A stretch of 64,000 nucleotides of DNA from Hymenopellis radicata. Taxonomy: Eukaryota > Basidiomycota > Agaricomycetes > Agaricales > Physalacriaceae. Below, piece after piece: positions 1 through 12,282 of the stretch. Numbering within the stretch: the stretch's first letter is position 1; each line of letters opens with the position of its first letter. The translations under genes and the position numbers were made by a program. The notes below the pieces were generated by a model. It was not told the DNA's origin. It worked only from the letters and a program-made list of their open reading frames with translations, and ran no database searches. The stretch spans positions 1-64,000 of the forward strand of contig JADNRX010000074.1 in NCBI GenBank assembly GCA_015501595.1, given 5' to 3'.

Positions 1-1410
1 CTTCGCACTCTGCTTCCTTCCACCACAGCACAACGTTCGCGTTGTGTTCGTCGGCCCCAGAAAATTTTCTGGGGCTCGTTCACCGTCTTGTACTTATTTT
101 CCTTGGCTTTTCTCCCGCGGTTTGGCTTCGCGCCGCCCGCCGCCGCCCATGGATTCGATCCGGGGCGATTTCTTGCGTTTGTCTGCGCGACGACGCCGTC
201 TGGAGCGAGCACGGACAGCGTAAGCCCTCACGGAGGCCGCAATACGACAGGACGACATTTTCTCCGCTGGGTCTGACTGTGCGCCGGCCCAGCCGCCCTC
301 GGATACATTCCGGGGTGATTTTCGCGACAGCGACCAGGACGACAACGTCTATGACCAGCACGGCACACGACGACGGTCAGGACGACACCCGCCACGCCCA
401 GGATGACACCCATGATGTACGGCAGCTCGCATCGCCACTAGCGCGACTGGCGGCTTTTCGCGCTCGTCTGTGTTGACAGCGCTATCCCGATGGCGTCGTG
501 GATGCGACGTTGCCCAACGGTGTGTATTCACTGCTCTATTTGTTTTTCTTACACCATTACAGGTTGCCTATTTTTTTTGCCCCATCGTCTCACCCCGTGC
601 TGTCTCTTTTCTCCTTGCCCTCTCTCCCACCCCACACCATCCCCTACTACACTTCGTTTGGCTGCGGTTCTTGCTCATGCAAGTAACCGGGGCTTCAGAC
701 AAGTGTATCGTGCACGTCGAGAGCCCCCGCGCAATTGCTCGGGGGTCGTCGGCGGGCACGAAAATGCTCACAAGATGCAAGTACTTTTAACAAGTACTTG
801 CACACCTGCGAGGCAAGTACTTGCCAAGTACTTGTGGGTACCCGGGTGTACTGGCAGGTGGCAAGTCCGGCTTCTCGGACACAAGTATTTGCCGGACGGG
901 TGTCGGGTGCACCCGGGTATACACTCGTGCCTTGCTCTACCCCCACCACCACCTAAACTTCGAGCTCAGCCTTTGCGGGCGCCTTAGTATCATCAGCCGT
1001 TAGGATGTTCATGTACCATGTGAGAGCTGGGGGCCACTGTTCATTTGGACTGCATTTTTGTAAATCAGAAGCGAATCCGTGCTTCATTTCTGATGTGGGG
1101 GGCTGTAGGGAGTACTTGGTATTAAGGATGTCGAGTGTAAGGAGTCATCCTTCTGGCGACCGACATGGTGAACGCAGTGAGCCATCATTATACGACAGAC
1201 ACGGATGCCACTGCTACGGACACGGGTGACGTGCACAGCGAGTTATCCCACAAACAGGCATAATCACTGTCTGGTGATGTATTCAAGAGGTGGCGAACAC
1301 AGTGAACCATCATTGTACTACCAAAGGCAGGACGGCGCACAGCAAGCCATTCTACGCCCGTATCATTGTCCGATGGCAGCGTCATGTCTTCTTCTTCACA
1401 AGGCAGTCCA
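1..1410. other. Gene-free left edge
   Basis: I see no supported gene here. The open frames are short, overlap on both strands and lack domain-like sequence. Positions 480-660 are pyrimidine-rich. Positions 770-930 hold a palindrome cluster listed separately. The stretch probably consists of repeat remnants. Confidence 0.5.
770..930. repeat. Cluster of AAGTACTT palindromes and GGGTACCC-like sites
   Basis: The 8-base palindrome AAGTACTT or a close variant recurs several times between 778 and 890, followed by GGGTACCCGGGTGTAC and GTGCACCCGGGTATAC type sequences around 836-920. Such nested short palindromes resemble the ends of hAT-like DNA transposons, but I cannot define element borders or a target duplication. 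Confidence 0.35.
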
Positions 1411-1800
1411 AATACTGTAGTATTACTACTATAGGTTCGCGTCACAGGTCACGAGCCCTCATGATGCGAACCTAATTGTAGTTGGTCACTAGGTCACAAG
1501 GCTCTGTGAACATGTCTAAAATTGGTCACAAATCTGACTTGATTTAAATTTTGCTTCTGCGGCCCAATTTCAGTAGTTTTTTCTTCCATTTTGCTCTATT
1601 TAGGATGAAAATTGTCTATTTCTGCTGTTTGTATCTACTTTATAGGTAAAATTAAGCAAAAAAAGCAGAAAGTTAAAAATCTCAATGAACATAATTTTTT
1701 TTAGGTCACACACTTTTGGCTAGCATGAACATGTCATTTAACATGTTCATGAGGTCACAGGTCACACCCTGTGAACCTATGGTCGAAATACTACAGTAGT
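1411..1800. mobile_element. MITE-like element with imperfect terminal inverted repeats
   Basis: The left end, TACTGTAGTATT then ATAGGTTC (about 1413-1440), recurs inverted at the right end (about 1770-1799: GAACCTAT then AATACTACAGTA). Just inside each end, GTCACAGGTCAC-like sequence and a CTCATGA motif also recur in inverted form. The roughly 390 base interior is AT-rich with no coding capacity. This fits a short non-autonomous DNA transposon. No clear target-site duplication was found, so the exact ends are uncertain. Confidence 0.45.
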
Positions 1801-2598
1801 GTTCCATTGGACTGCAATCGAGCATTTCAACCTCAGGCTTGGACTCAAATGCTCAAAATTCTTGCAAGATTTCTGACTCAGAAGGTCAAAATTCGATGTG
1901 AGTTTCCAAATCAATTAACTCAGGCCATTCGAACCTCCCTTATCACGATTGGGGGGCACTGTGATACGATAGAACACCGGAATCGTGGGAAGGTAGCTTA
2001 GTAATACTTTCCATATACGTGTTGGTTCGCATCATTGTAACTCGTTCTGAATTATCATCTAGTTTCTACTTTTCTTGCTACGGACTACGAGTCCTCATGC
2101 TGTAACCGATAACCGACACGCCAGGCCCGCTGAGCACCCGTGTCAACGGCTCCCCGAGTGCGGGTCAAACACTCCCCTCACTGGGTTACCGTGCGGCTCT
2201 CAGACGCGTGCCTAACGCGTCTACCTTACTTATACAGGTTGACTCCTCTGGCGAGAAGTCCAGAACTGTGACCGATTCACAGCTTGTGCATGTTCTCCTC
2301 CTCTTCCTCATCGCCGTATCTTTACTTGTTTTCGTGGGTGTATCATACAAGTTTTCCATTCGTTAGTCTTGGAGCTTTCATTGTACATCAAGCCTTCAAC
2401 GTTCAACGACGGCATTTTGGACAGAGGATACCACGTTGAATCTAATTATCTACTGGATTTCTGAGGACCTTTTACCCATCTCATATTCCATCACTGACTC
2501 CTCACGCAGGGTTGCGAGCTACGCGTCAAATTGCTCCCTTCTCACGCCTTTGACCTTCTGACTCATTCTTCGGTCCTTTAGCTTGAACTCGAACCGCC
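1800..2598. other. Intergenic region upstream of the MFS gene
   Basis: There is no supported gene. Pyrimidine-rich sequence at about 2470-2590 immediately precedes the MFS start codon, as is common in fungal promoters. No clear TATA box was recognised. Confidence 0.4.
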
Positions 2599-4384
2599 AT
2601 GGTCACCGAGGTGCACAACCGGCCAAGCAGAATGCCTCTGCCAAAATGGCAACTCACCATCGTCTATGCCATTCAATTGGCTGAACCGCTCACAGCGACG
2701 GTGATCTATCCTTACCTACCGGAGCTGATTGCTCGTATATTGGACTCGGACGGTGCTGGCGACCAAAGCAAAGTCGGATACTACGCAGGTGTCATTGTCA
2801 GCGCCCGATAAAACGTTTCAACTTTAAGCCTCACTGATCGACATTTTAGGGATCTGTATTCTTCGCGGCAGAATGCCTCAGCGTATTCCTGGTAAGGGCG
2901 AATGTTTTCATGTGTATATCGTGGGTTCTGACGAATGACAGTGGAGCCGAGCATCTGATCTTTATGGGCATCGACCAGTCCTACTCTGGGGACCCTTGGG
3001 ACTGGCACTGTCGCTCCTGGGTTTTGGGCTCTCATCGAACTTCTGGTGGCTCGTAATCTTTCGAGCCCTACAAGGCATCTTCAACGGCAACATCGGTTCG
3101 TATCATTGATATCGCTTCGCGCTCACTAGAGTGACCGAACTTGCAGGCGTGTCAAAGACTGTCCTCGCTGAGGTGAAGCGCTCCAGCTCATGGAAAGCAG
3201 TTGGCCTCTGACCTCGTCAATTGCAGATGACTGATGCGACCAACATCGGTGACGCCTTTGCCATAATGCCCATTATGTGGGGGCTCGGGAATGCCATCGG
3301 GCACGACCTTCACTTCTACATTATCATTTAGTAAGCTGACTAGGTTTCCAGCCCTATCATTGGAGGTCTTCTTGCCAATCCTGCCCAACGTTGGCCCGAA
3401 ACCTTTGGCAAAATGACGATCTTTGTCGTTTATCCTTATCTTCTGCCTTGCGCTGTAGCAGCTTCGTTTTCGTTCGTTGTATATCTATGTGCTCTGTATA
3501 GTCTTCAAGAAGTAAGTTGGTCTCATTCCTTGGTCTCTGATGGTCTCTGAATGCCTTGGTTGCTGTCCAGACACATCCATCGGTCCTCGAGAAACGCAAA
3601 ACAATACCCAACGAGACAACTGGTTTACTCGATAACGACAGCGATAATTACGGTGCTGAACGCCCCCAAATTCAACCGGAAACACCACGCGTTGGCGAAT
3701 TCCTCAATAAAAACTTGATTCTAACAGTCATCAACTACTGTGCTCTGGCTTTCCTTTCTATGGGAAGCACGGTTCTGATGCCATTGATGTTCTCGACCTC
3801 AATCAAAGTTGGCGGATTGGGATTCAGTCCTTTCAAAATTGGTCTGATCATGGGCATTTGGGGATTGCTAAATGCAACTTTACAGATCCTCTTCATGGGA
3901 CGAGTGCTCAGACGGTTTGGGGAACGTCCAGTCTTCATCGTATCCATGCTGGCCATCTTTTTAGCCTCTTGTGCTTTCGCGTTTGAGAGTTTCTTCGCGC
4001 GACGAGCGGGTCGCGTAGACACACTCGTTTGGACTCTGTTATGCTTACAGTTGATCTGCAATTTCATGCTTTCCGCAAGTTATGGTATGTGTTAACTTAT
4101 CGCCTTTACGACGACTCCGAACCTAATGATTTTCAGCATCTATTCAGATACTGGTCGTTCAGAGCGCTACAAGTAGGAGTACGCTGGGGGCCACGAATGG
4201 GTTTGCGCAGATGGCAGCCTCAGGTATTCGAGGACTTTCGCCTTCCCTGGCGTCATCCTTGTTTTCTGCGACATTGGAATACCACCTTGCTGGAGGCTTC
4301 TTGGTGTATATAGTGATGTCGGGTCTAGCCCTTTTAGCTTTTAGGTTTAGCTTCATGATTCCGAAAAACATGAAGGCGCCGTAG
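2599..4384 (+). CDS. Major facilitator superfamily transporter
   Basis: This is a multi-exon gene for a plasma or vacuolar membrane transporter of the fungal 'general substrate' / ZIFL-like MFS type. The first exon starts at ATG 2599 and reads QLAEPLTATVIYPYLPEL, the usual TM1. After short introns comes the MFS motif A region, WSRASDLYGHRPVLLWG, between TM2 and TM3, then FRALQGIFNGNIG and GLGNAIGPIIGGLLANP (TM4-TM5). A hydrophilic central loop (DNDSDNYGAERPQ, about 3630-3700) is followed by the second six-helix half and the final exon ending VMSGLALLAFRFSFMIPKN and stop TAG at 4382-4384. Substrate cannot be told from sequence; relatives move small organics, amines or metal chelates. Introns are about 50-60 bases; the first is 2789-2849. 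I see no frame breaks. Confidence 0.85.
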
Positions 4385-5960
4385 GATATACGCATGCACG
4401 AGGTAAAATCATGTAGCTATAGCTCCAACCTCTCCATGCTATTACTTATATGGCTTTGTATGGCGCTGCGAGCCATCCCGTAATCATACTGTATCCACCC
4501 AAAATCACACCCCGTATGGTAATTGTACGTGTAACCGTATACGGTACGGTGCGGAGCCCTACAGTAACAGTGATGGGTGCATCCAGCCTGAATCTACTTG
4601 ATAGATAGATAGATATATGCTTCCATAGCTAGCCACCGGATTGGAACTGTGATTGGCATGTGAAGCTTGTGAAGGACAACAGCACAAGGTTCATGCTTGA
4701 ATACCACCCTTCCGGAACCTACACCCATCCGCACTTCCCCGAGTGTGCTTCACAGTGGTACACTCCAAGACATTTTCTCCCTTCCTGGCAGTGGTTAAGA
4801 GTGAGGCAAAATCGGTTGACTTGATGAGCTATAGCCAGAGTATCCGTGTGTTCTGCAGATACATGCTTGAGAAATGCACAATGTCTCTACAACTGATAGC
4901 TGCCATGCATTGATTGGATAGAGAAAATTCATTCATAGCACAATATGTCACTGCCAAAGATGAGGATCATGGACAGCAGCACCCATTGAATATTGAATGC
5001 CGAATGATATTTCCCTTATCTGAGTGGTGGTCCTGGTGGCCTTACTGCGCCGGTTCCGTGACATCACGTCAATAATGAATAGAAGACGGTGATAAATTTG
5101 ACATGCAACTTTGTACACTCTTCGCGATAAAAATAAGCAGTCCGTTTGTGATAGTGTTCATCATTCTATATGCGGCAAGGGGTACCCAAAAGCTTAATCC
5201 ACAAATCTGACTGTTGAAAGTTGAGTCGCAGGACCCCAAGAACTCGGGTACCCACCACCACCAGTTTATGGTAATTTTTTGTACCTGTTCATGCGTTTCA
5301 TCAAATGTTATTGCCTCCGCGCATCTAGTCCGATGGCGCGTCCTGGGCGCGTCCCCGCCGCTGCACAGATTGCGCTCTCGTGTAGCAAGCACCACATTAC
5401 TGTACTGCAGAGAGAACACATTTAGCAAATGATATCAAGGATAATTGACCATGGAGCATTGCTCCGCTCATAAGTAACGGTGGACTAAGGTCTAATGTCA
5501 ACGTCATACACTGAGCCAGTTGGGAGATATCGCTCAACGGCCATGTGCTTGTGATGAATGGGCAGTAAGACGCTGCGCGGCCGTCTTGAGAACTGCAGTA
5601 TCAAGCGCGCGTACGCATCACGTCTCACTATTGGGTCCGGTGCCCAATTCGGTCAAGAGGCGACAGACTTCATGAATTCCGCACATCCTTCGCTCCGCTG
5701 CACAAGAATTGATGATAGCAGTACCGGGAACTACATTTCTTTCCATTCTGAAGACATTGGCCAGGTAAAATATATTATTTTATGTGGTGTACACGAAGCA
5801 AACACGAAGTTACAAACTTTGCAGCAGAAAACCTTCGTGGCTGTGTTTTTTAGGACCCCGAGAACTCGACTACCCACCCACCACCACCTAGTTGGCTGAG
5901 TCGATTAAAGTTCTGGGTACCCTTGATATGCGGCCAAAGAAATACTTGCAACTTCAAGAA
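4385..5960. other. Intergenic region with short repeats
   Basis: No supported gene was found. A GATA microsatellite lies at about 4599-4615. Two related ~40 base stretches, AGGACCCC(A/G)AGAACTCG followed by CACCACCACC, lie at 5230-5268 and 5850-5890 in direct orientation and could be the borders of a small repeat. The open frames here have no recognisable domain. Confidence 0.4.
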
Positions 5961-6803
5961 TCAGGCGGCGTAAGCTTCTGGAACTCCGGATGTACGGCGA
6001 TCAACACCGACGGAATTGACCGATGTGGAGGAAGCGCTGGGGGATACGTGTCCTGCGGGCTGGCCGGACTGCAGAGCGCTCACAAGAGACGGGCCGTACG
6101 TACGCCACAAGCCCAACGCGTTTTCGATAGTGTATGCACCGTTGGGAACCGGGGGAGCGGCAGAGGGAGGCTGTCCTGGGGGAGGGGTCTTGTTGATGAC
6201 GCTCCAGAGCAGGTCCCAAACAGCGGTAAAGCGAGTTTGGACAAAGTTGATAACACTCTTTTGGAGAGACACAATGCCCTGCTCAATAGTGTTTTCGTTC
6301 TGGACGAAAAAGGGTTTGAGGTAAGTGTTGTAAACGTAGGTAGATCCCTAGAAGTGCACAATTTAGGATGAGAGCGACGAGGAACGACTAGACCGACGTA
6401 CCTGGGTTTGAGGCAGAGAGAGGAAAAGGAAGAAGACGGTTTTGATTTCCCAGTAGAAGGGCAACCTGAGGAGGACGAATTAGGCAGGTGTTTGAGGCGC
6501 ACACGACCCGACTGCATACCAGCTGATAAGCCAACCGGCGAGATACTCGAAGCCAACGAAAGCGGCAATCTGCGAGCGCGATGAGATGTTATCATCAAGA
6601 GCGAGATGGACACGTACGACCGACCAGTACATGGAAACGCGCTCGAGTTCTGGCTCAGAGACGGGACGTTGGGAGAGTACCTTGTAGGTGGCGAAACACG
6701 GCAAGAAGAATGCGAACCAAGCGCTGCGCAAGTGAGTATCATGGCTAAGCATAATGTGAAGAAGAAACGCCTACCATAGCGCCGAAAACAAAATGGTGAA
6801 CAT
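5961..6803 (-). CDS. TB2/DP1/HVA22 (REEP/Yop1) family ER-shaping protein
   Basis: Members of this family are hairpin membrane proteins that curve tubular endoplasmic reticulum. Splicing the minus strand gives a start MFTILFSALCAWFAFFLPCF (ATG at 6803) followed by ATYKVLSQRPVSE, the family's conserved P-x-Y-x-SYK-like stretch. An intron (GTACGT...GCAG) then joins MYWSV to IAAFVGFEYLAGWLISW. Another (GTATGC...TCAG) joins to LPFYWEIKTVFFLFLSLPQT, and a third to GSTYVYNTYLKPFFVQNE. This order of hydrophobic segments and the FYWEIK...LPQTQG signature is diagnostic. The C-terminal ~100 residues (proline- and serine-rich, ending PEAYAA) are variable in the family. Which paralogue it is (Yop1 itself or a second REEP) is not resolvable here. 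Confidence 0.85.
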
Positions 6804-7212
6804 CGTTGAGAGTGGCAAGAGTAAAAGAAGTGCCACGCTTGCGGCTCGGCTTGTAACTACACCGCGGCCGGCGATTGCCGTACGCAGTCATATCCCGATT
6901 GAGTAAGGTTAGGGTTCCACAGGGGAGCAAGAAGAAAAAATACCGTACAAATTCGGCCACTCAATCGTTGGCAAGTATAATGGTGCAAAATACAGCTTGG
7001 GTATATATGCACCATTTTGGGCACGTATAAATTCAGAAATGACTTATTATTCACGGGTATTAGCAAAGACCGAAGGAATGAATGATCAGTTTAGGAAGCT
7101 CATTCAACATCAAGTTGCGCTTGTTTGGAACGCATCAGGTCGTCCCGTGTCACGTACCTCAATCAGTTCACTTTGCATCTTTCCTTCTCTCCACCGTGTC
7201 TACAAGCTGGCC

Positions 7213-10200
7213 ATGAATCCGATGCCAGGCAGCGCGGCGCCGAAGAATGCGGACGGTTTCAACGACGGACATGGCGACAAACGCGATACCAAAGCGACAC
7301 CGGGGAAGATACTGAATCGGGTCCCACGTATGTCTCTGCGTTCTAAACCTGTTTTCCGTGCTTTTACATACCGATTTTCTTATGAATATAGGCGCCTGCG
7401 TAAGTCTATTTCCTTGCACGCTGCTTTACACGTCCTCCTCACGCTGAAAATCTATTTATAAGTCAGCTTGTCGACGGCAAAAAATGCGCTGTGAAGGAGC
7501 CGATAATCCTCCCTGTAGACGTTGTCGGAATACGGGCCTTGAATGCCTGTTCGAGAAACCTTCACGCGAGGCTACACTTACCGGAGAAGCGGGCCTTGAG
7601 TTAGCATCTCCCGATCAGTTCATTTACCACGCATCTCATTAACATTTTCTCTTTTCTTCTTTCTAGGCGCATTCGGAGTCTCGAAGCACACGTCGTTGAG
7701 ATCAGACACGGTCAGTCCGTGATCCTCAACCAGCTAGCAGATATACAAGGCTTTTTGCGTCTCCCACCCATGCATCAAAGGCCTCCCCCCGAGTTCATGC
7801 CACCTGGCTTCCAGCATTCGCCCGTGATGCAGTCTCCCGGGGCGCCAACACCAACCTCAGTTCACTCCGATGGCCAACCACCCAACATTGTCGGCGGACC
7901 GCCTACCTACGCACGCGGGCCGGGAGCTAGCACCCCTTCTGGCGGCTCACGACCAAGGTACCCACCTGTTGGAGGACCACTCCCAGGTGGCCCACCACCG
8001 CCCGGAAGCGAGTACGCGAACCCCCCTCCACCTCCCCCACAACAGCAGATTGGGCCTCCAAGCATCTTTGCACCTCCTCCTGGGCCCTATCCCGGCTTCC
8101 CTCCACAAAGTAATGTCCTGCCACCATTTTCAGCCTTGCAGGCAATGGGTCAGCAGCCTGGAGCAGTTCCACAGCAGCAGCAGCAGCAACAACCTCCTGG
8201 AAATGTTTCCTCGGTTCGCTTCCAGCCATCCACAACTGGGAAACGTCCGGCATCAAGCGGTGCTTCATCAGACGGCGAGGATGATAATGGGGAATTGCCC
8301 GCTTCAGGCCTCGTAGCTCCATGGGAGGTATTGCGGGGCTTGGCCGACGTCGCCATCGAACGTGCAGCCAAGGTAAGCTTCCTCTGCCATCTTTCTCTTA
8401 ATCTTCCTTCTGACGGATCTTAGGAAAACGGAGACAGTGGGACAGTCGGCCCCGTACACCTACCGATGGGGACAGACCCGCAAAGAGGCGCAAAGTGCGG
8501 CACAAAACATCCCGGATCATGACTTTTCCAGATGGTAGGATTCTTCTTCTTTTCCCTTCAGGTCGTTGGCTGATTTCCGCGCAGTGGTCTCCAAAAATAT
8601 CATTACAGAAGTTGAAGCTCGAGACTTGTTCAGGATGTGAGTTGTCTCAGCTTCTCCATCCAGGATTCAATTCAACTGTTTTCAGCTACTACCATGGGTG
8701 TTCCACATTTTTGTATGTGCTTTTACTCTCCCCTCCAAGTTTTTCTTTCCAACATGCTTCTCCAGACCCGTGTTCGACTCCAAGACAGACACCTTTGACG
8801 TGTTGCACGAACGATCTCCATTCGCTGTCAACGCCATCTGCATGGTGGCTGCGCGAGTACGAGACGGTGGTGGTCGGTCGTTCGACGTTTGACCCATAAC
8901 CTGGCTAAATTTTCCTAGGTAAACCGAGTGAGACATACTTGAGGTGCCTTGAAGAAGTGCAGGCGATATCGTGCGCGACGCTATTCGTTCCTGTATCAAA
9001 GGTGGAAGCTGTCCAATCCATGCGTCAGTTCCATTTTCTGATGTGAAAGAGTCCCACTGACCTGAGATTAGTGTTGGTCTCTGGGTGGTCTGACAACGGA
9101 TGGTTGAGCGGGGGACACGCGGTCCGTATGGCATTGGAGTTATGTCGGTGATATTCATCTACATTTGAGTGCCGCTCTGACTGAAATTTGCAGCGCTGCA
9201 CAAGGCGTGGCCAATGCTGCTGCAGCGCATCAACAACAACCAGGCCAATCCTACTGACGACCGGGAACTGGTTGTAGCTAGCCGGACTTGGTTTACGTTG
9301 TATCTTTTCGAACATCAGTGCGTTTACCGGAACGTGATTGTTTATGAATCTCACAACATTTACCAGACTATCCTATGGGACGGGGCGGCCTGCGATTCTA
9401 AAGGATGACGATAGCATCCGCAATTGCCGGCTCCTCCTGCAGCATCCTCTCGCCATTGAGGATGACATGCGTCTGGTTTCTACGGTAGAGATGATGGCTC
9501 TTCGAGAACGGTTGCACAATGCGCTTTCATTGACAGAAGGTCCTGTCCGCGAGCAAGACTTTGAAGAGCTAGGAAGAGCGGACCAAGCCTTCCAAGCGTG
9601 GTTCGCAACATGGGACGCGGCCTTTTCCCAAAAGTATGAAGACGCAGGTACGTACTTACAGAGGTTTACCTATTCACGTCACTAACTATGAATCATAGCT
9701 TTCTATAGGCAGAGTCTAAAGGTTCAACAATTGCATTCGGAATTATTCCACAATGCCGTAGCTTTGAGAGGAATCGACGGTCCCGAGGACGTTGAAAAGA
9801 TGCCTCCACCGCAGAGAGAGGTGGCGATACGCTCGATCCATATTGCGCGGTCGAGTATTGATATCACCATTAATTCTCCGGCATACAAGGAAGGCCTCAA
9901 GTATGGTAAGCTTATTCGATTTACGGCTGCCAGTTTGCGTCATCTTACTCGTTCGTAGCTGTTCATTATACGCACGCGACAGCAACGTTCACGGCATCGC
10001 TCCTGCTGCGTTTGGCTCGTCTATTGTACGGTCTACGTTACTTTCTGGGACGTCGATCTCATTAATCCTACAGCCCGAATGACTGTGATTTACAAGAGAT
10101 TAAACACTTGGTAGAGCGACTCGCCGCCCTTATGGCTGAAGGTACGTTAGCCGCATCGTTCACTCGCCACTAACAAACGTGATCGCGCAGTTCCGGGCAA

Positions 10201-10617
10201 GCGGTACGCGTTGACACTTCAGTTGATGCTCAAGCGATTTCAGACACGGAGGATGTCGACGTCGTCGGGCTCCTCGTCGCGGTCACCGACCTCGGGGCGG
10301 ATGTCGCATCCTCAGCTCTCCATGATCATGGACGCCCCACCGGCGACTGGTCCCGGAGCAACAGGAGGAGCAGGAGGCTACGCATACTCGGCCTACCCGG
10401 ACGGCAGCGCGCCGCCTCCGCGTACCAATACTCGCTGCAGCCCGGCGAGGCTGACCACATCTGGCGCGGGCTCGCGATCCACGCGGCGGCGGAGCACGAA
10501 CAGACGCCCGTGTGGATCTCCGACCAGTCTCTGGGCGGGCAAATGTTCACACAGCACGGGATGAATGCCTTTTTGCTGCCCACAGACTACCTCCCACCAG
10601 TTCCGCAAATCTGGTAG
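7213..10617 (+). CDS. Zn2Cys6 (Gal4-type) transcription factor
   Basis: This is a nuclear DNA-binding regulator. The start ATG 7213 gives MNPMPGSAAPKNADG. Splicing through a tiny 8-base exon (7392-7399) builds the binuclear zinc cluster ACSACRRQKMRCEG then ADNPPCRRCRNTGLECLFEK, with spacing C-x2-C-x6-C-x7-C-x2-C-x6-C. A short coiled coil (RIRSLEAHVVEIRHG) and a proline- and glycine-rich linker with a run of seven glutamines (about 8172-8195) follow. The rest is the fungal-specific regulatory domain: FDSKTDTFDVLHERSPFAV (about 8770-8830), ELVVASRTWFTLYLFEHQ, SYGTGRPAILKDDDSIRNC and HSELFHNAVALRGIDGPEDV. It ends LLPTDYLPPVPQIW at TAG 10615-10617. Its targets are unknown. The polyglutamine/proline linker suggests an activation region, by inference. 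Confidence 0.88.
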
Positions 10618-11206
10618 TTTGCCGTTTTAATTTAATGTTTTCGTTTGTGAATGGCTGATTTGATATTTAATAATTCAGATACTTATGATATGTATGGGGG
10701 AAGGGATGTTTTTAATCGTTTTTGCTGTGTGTTTGTGATTTGAGTCTTTGTTGTCGAACTGTTGTATGCTTTTGATATACGTGTGTTTTGACTTGCTTGA
10801 GGTGGGAATGTCGTGAGATGTCCATGATCCAGGTAACTACTCCGCCTGGTCCTGCCTTCAGCTTGCCAGCTATAGATGAAGATCTCACTGTGCTATAAAT
10901 GTTGATAGCAGATGGGGAACCCTCTCTGGGTCAACAATTTAGCTCTTAAACTAAACTACAAACCTTGGTAGATGCACCACCAAGGCCAGTCATACTTTTC
11001 AATAGAAGAACATGTCCAAATGTGGACAGTTGAATGGCCTTCAGACCTTTCAGGGCGGTATTGTCCACATGGACATCTGGATGCCATAGATGAGATGACA
11101 GTCTACAAGTGCTATGTAGATGAGGCGCATAATTGCCCATCTCAACAACTGTCAACATGAATGCTGCCTACACTCTAAGCCGTGCCATCCTCACCAGCAA
11201 ACTCCA
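10618..11206. other. Intergenic region
   Basis: No supported gene. T/G-rich sequence after the transcription-factor stop (10620-10800) is probably its 3' untranslated region. Positions 10970-11160 contain imperfect inverted stretches (TGTCCAAATGTGGACA and TGTCCACATGGACA) that may belong to a small repeat. Confidence 0.35.
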
Positions 11207-11941
11207 TCAGCACATCCCCTTCCAGACAACGACACAGCCTAACATGCTATCCACGGAGATGCATCGAGAGGTGCTCAAGCAATGTTCAGCAATGCTTTGG
11301 GGCTGGCTGAGTGACTTGCCAGGACATGCTTCCCCAGTCAGGTTGCATTGTCGTCTGGATAAGAGAATGTGCTGGAGGGTCTTGATCTTAATGGAGTTTG
11401 CTGGCGAGGAAGGCACGGCTCGGAGCGTGGCGTACAGCACCCGTGGTGTCAAGACAAGTGTTATGCGCCTCATCATGGCATGATGCTCCTCTCGCAAATC
11501 GGAGATCTCCCTCCCGAAGGCAGTGGCACGGCCTTCGAGGAAGTCGAGGCGAGTGTCAAGCGCGCCCACCTGCGAGCGCAATGGTTGCTGGTTGGTGAGA
11601 GCCGGTGCCGGCGCTGGCTACCGCGACGTCGCTGAGTTGAGCGTGATTGGTTGAGTAGGTGGTGGGGGCGATTGAAGCGGCGGGGAAGTGGTCGTGGTTT
11701 TGATTTGGCGACGGGTTTCGGCTCGATGTGAGCGAATAACCGCTCGGTCTGTCCCAGCATTGGTGGCCCTGCGTGACGGGGGAAGGACGTCGGCGAGGTT
11801 GGGTACGACGCGTCTCACGTTGTGAGACATCGATGTGGTTCGGCCAAGAATGGTGATGGAAGTCTGAAAGGAGGAGCATGGCCATTGAAGTCGGCCATGC
11901 GCCTCGTCGGAAGACGGGCTCCCACCCATAAATGAGAGCAA
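11207..11941 (-). pseudogene. Hypothetical coiled-coil protein, frame interrupted by one TAG
   Basis: One minus-strand frame is open from ATG 11941 (MLSFMGGSPSSDEAHGRLQW) to about 11207 except for one in-frame TAG near 11627. Before the stop the protein is proline/threonine-rich (SPPLQSPPPPTQPITL). After it comes ALTNQQPLRSQVGALDTRLD then LEGRATAFGREISDLREEHH, a convincing short coiled coil. I do not recognise the family. The interruption could be a true nonsense mutation, a sequencing error or an unrecognised intron. Confidence that this is a gene at all is modest. Confidence 0.3.
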
Positions 11942-12282
11942 CAGAAGGGGTAAGAGAGAGACATCGATGCAAGGACGTCCTTACATCATTTATTTACGCG
12001 TTGTTTGTCACGCACGTGGACCGGACGATTTAGCTAGAGGCTCCCGCATTTTGGATGTTGCTTTGACCACGAATCCACACGTTGTTCGATTTCTCTCTAT
12101 TCTCTCTAGTCAGTGTTGCGTTGATCGCTACAGGTGAGCGAGCTTCCACAAGCCTAGCGCAGGTAAAGGTGGCTTGGCGATACACTCAACACCGATCAAC
12201 CCCTCAAAATGCTGGCATGGAGCGGCTAGTTCGAGACAAACACCGATATGTAACGTAGCGCAGACTCAATCGAACCTTCACC
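11942..12282. other. Divergent intergenic region
   Basis: This 340 base spacer separates the minus-strand hypothetical gene from the plus-strand kinase-like gene and probably holds both promoters. A pyrimidine-rich tract (TTTCTCTCTATTCTCTCT) lies at about 12091-12108. No other signal was recognised. Confidence 0.35.

Noticed and set aside
7927..8322. Antisense frame opposite the transcription factor's proline/glutamine linker
   Set aside because: Shadow of the biased plus-strand composition in a well-supported gene.
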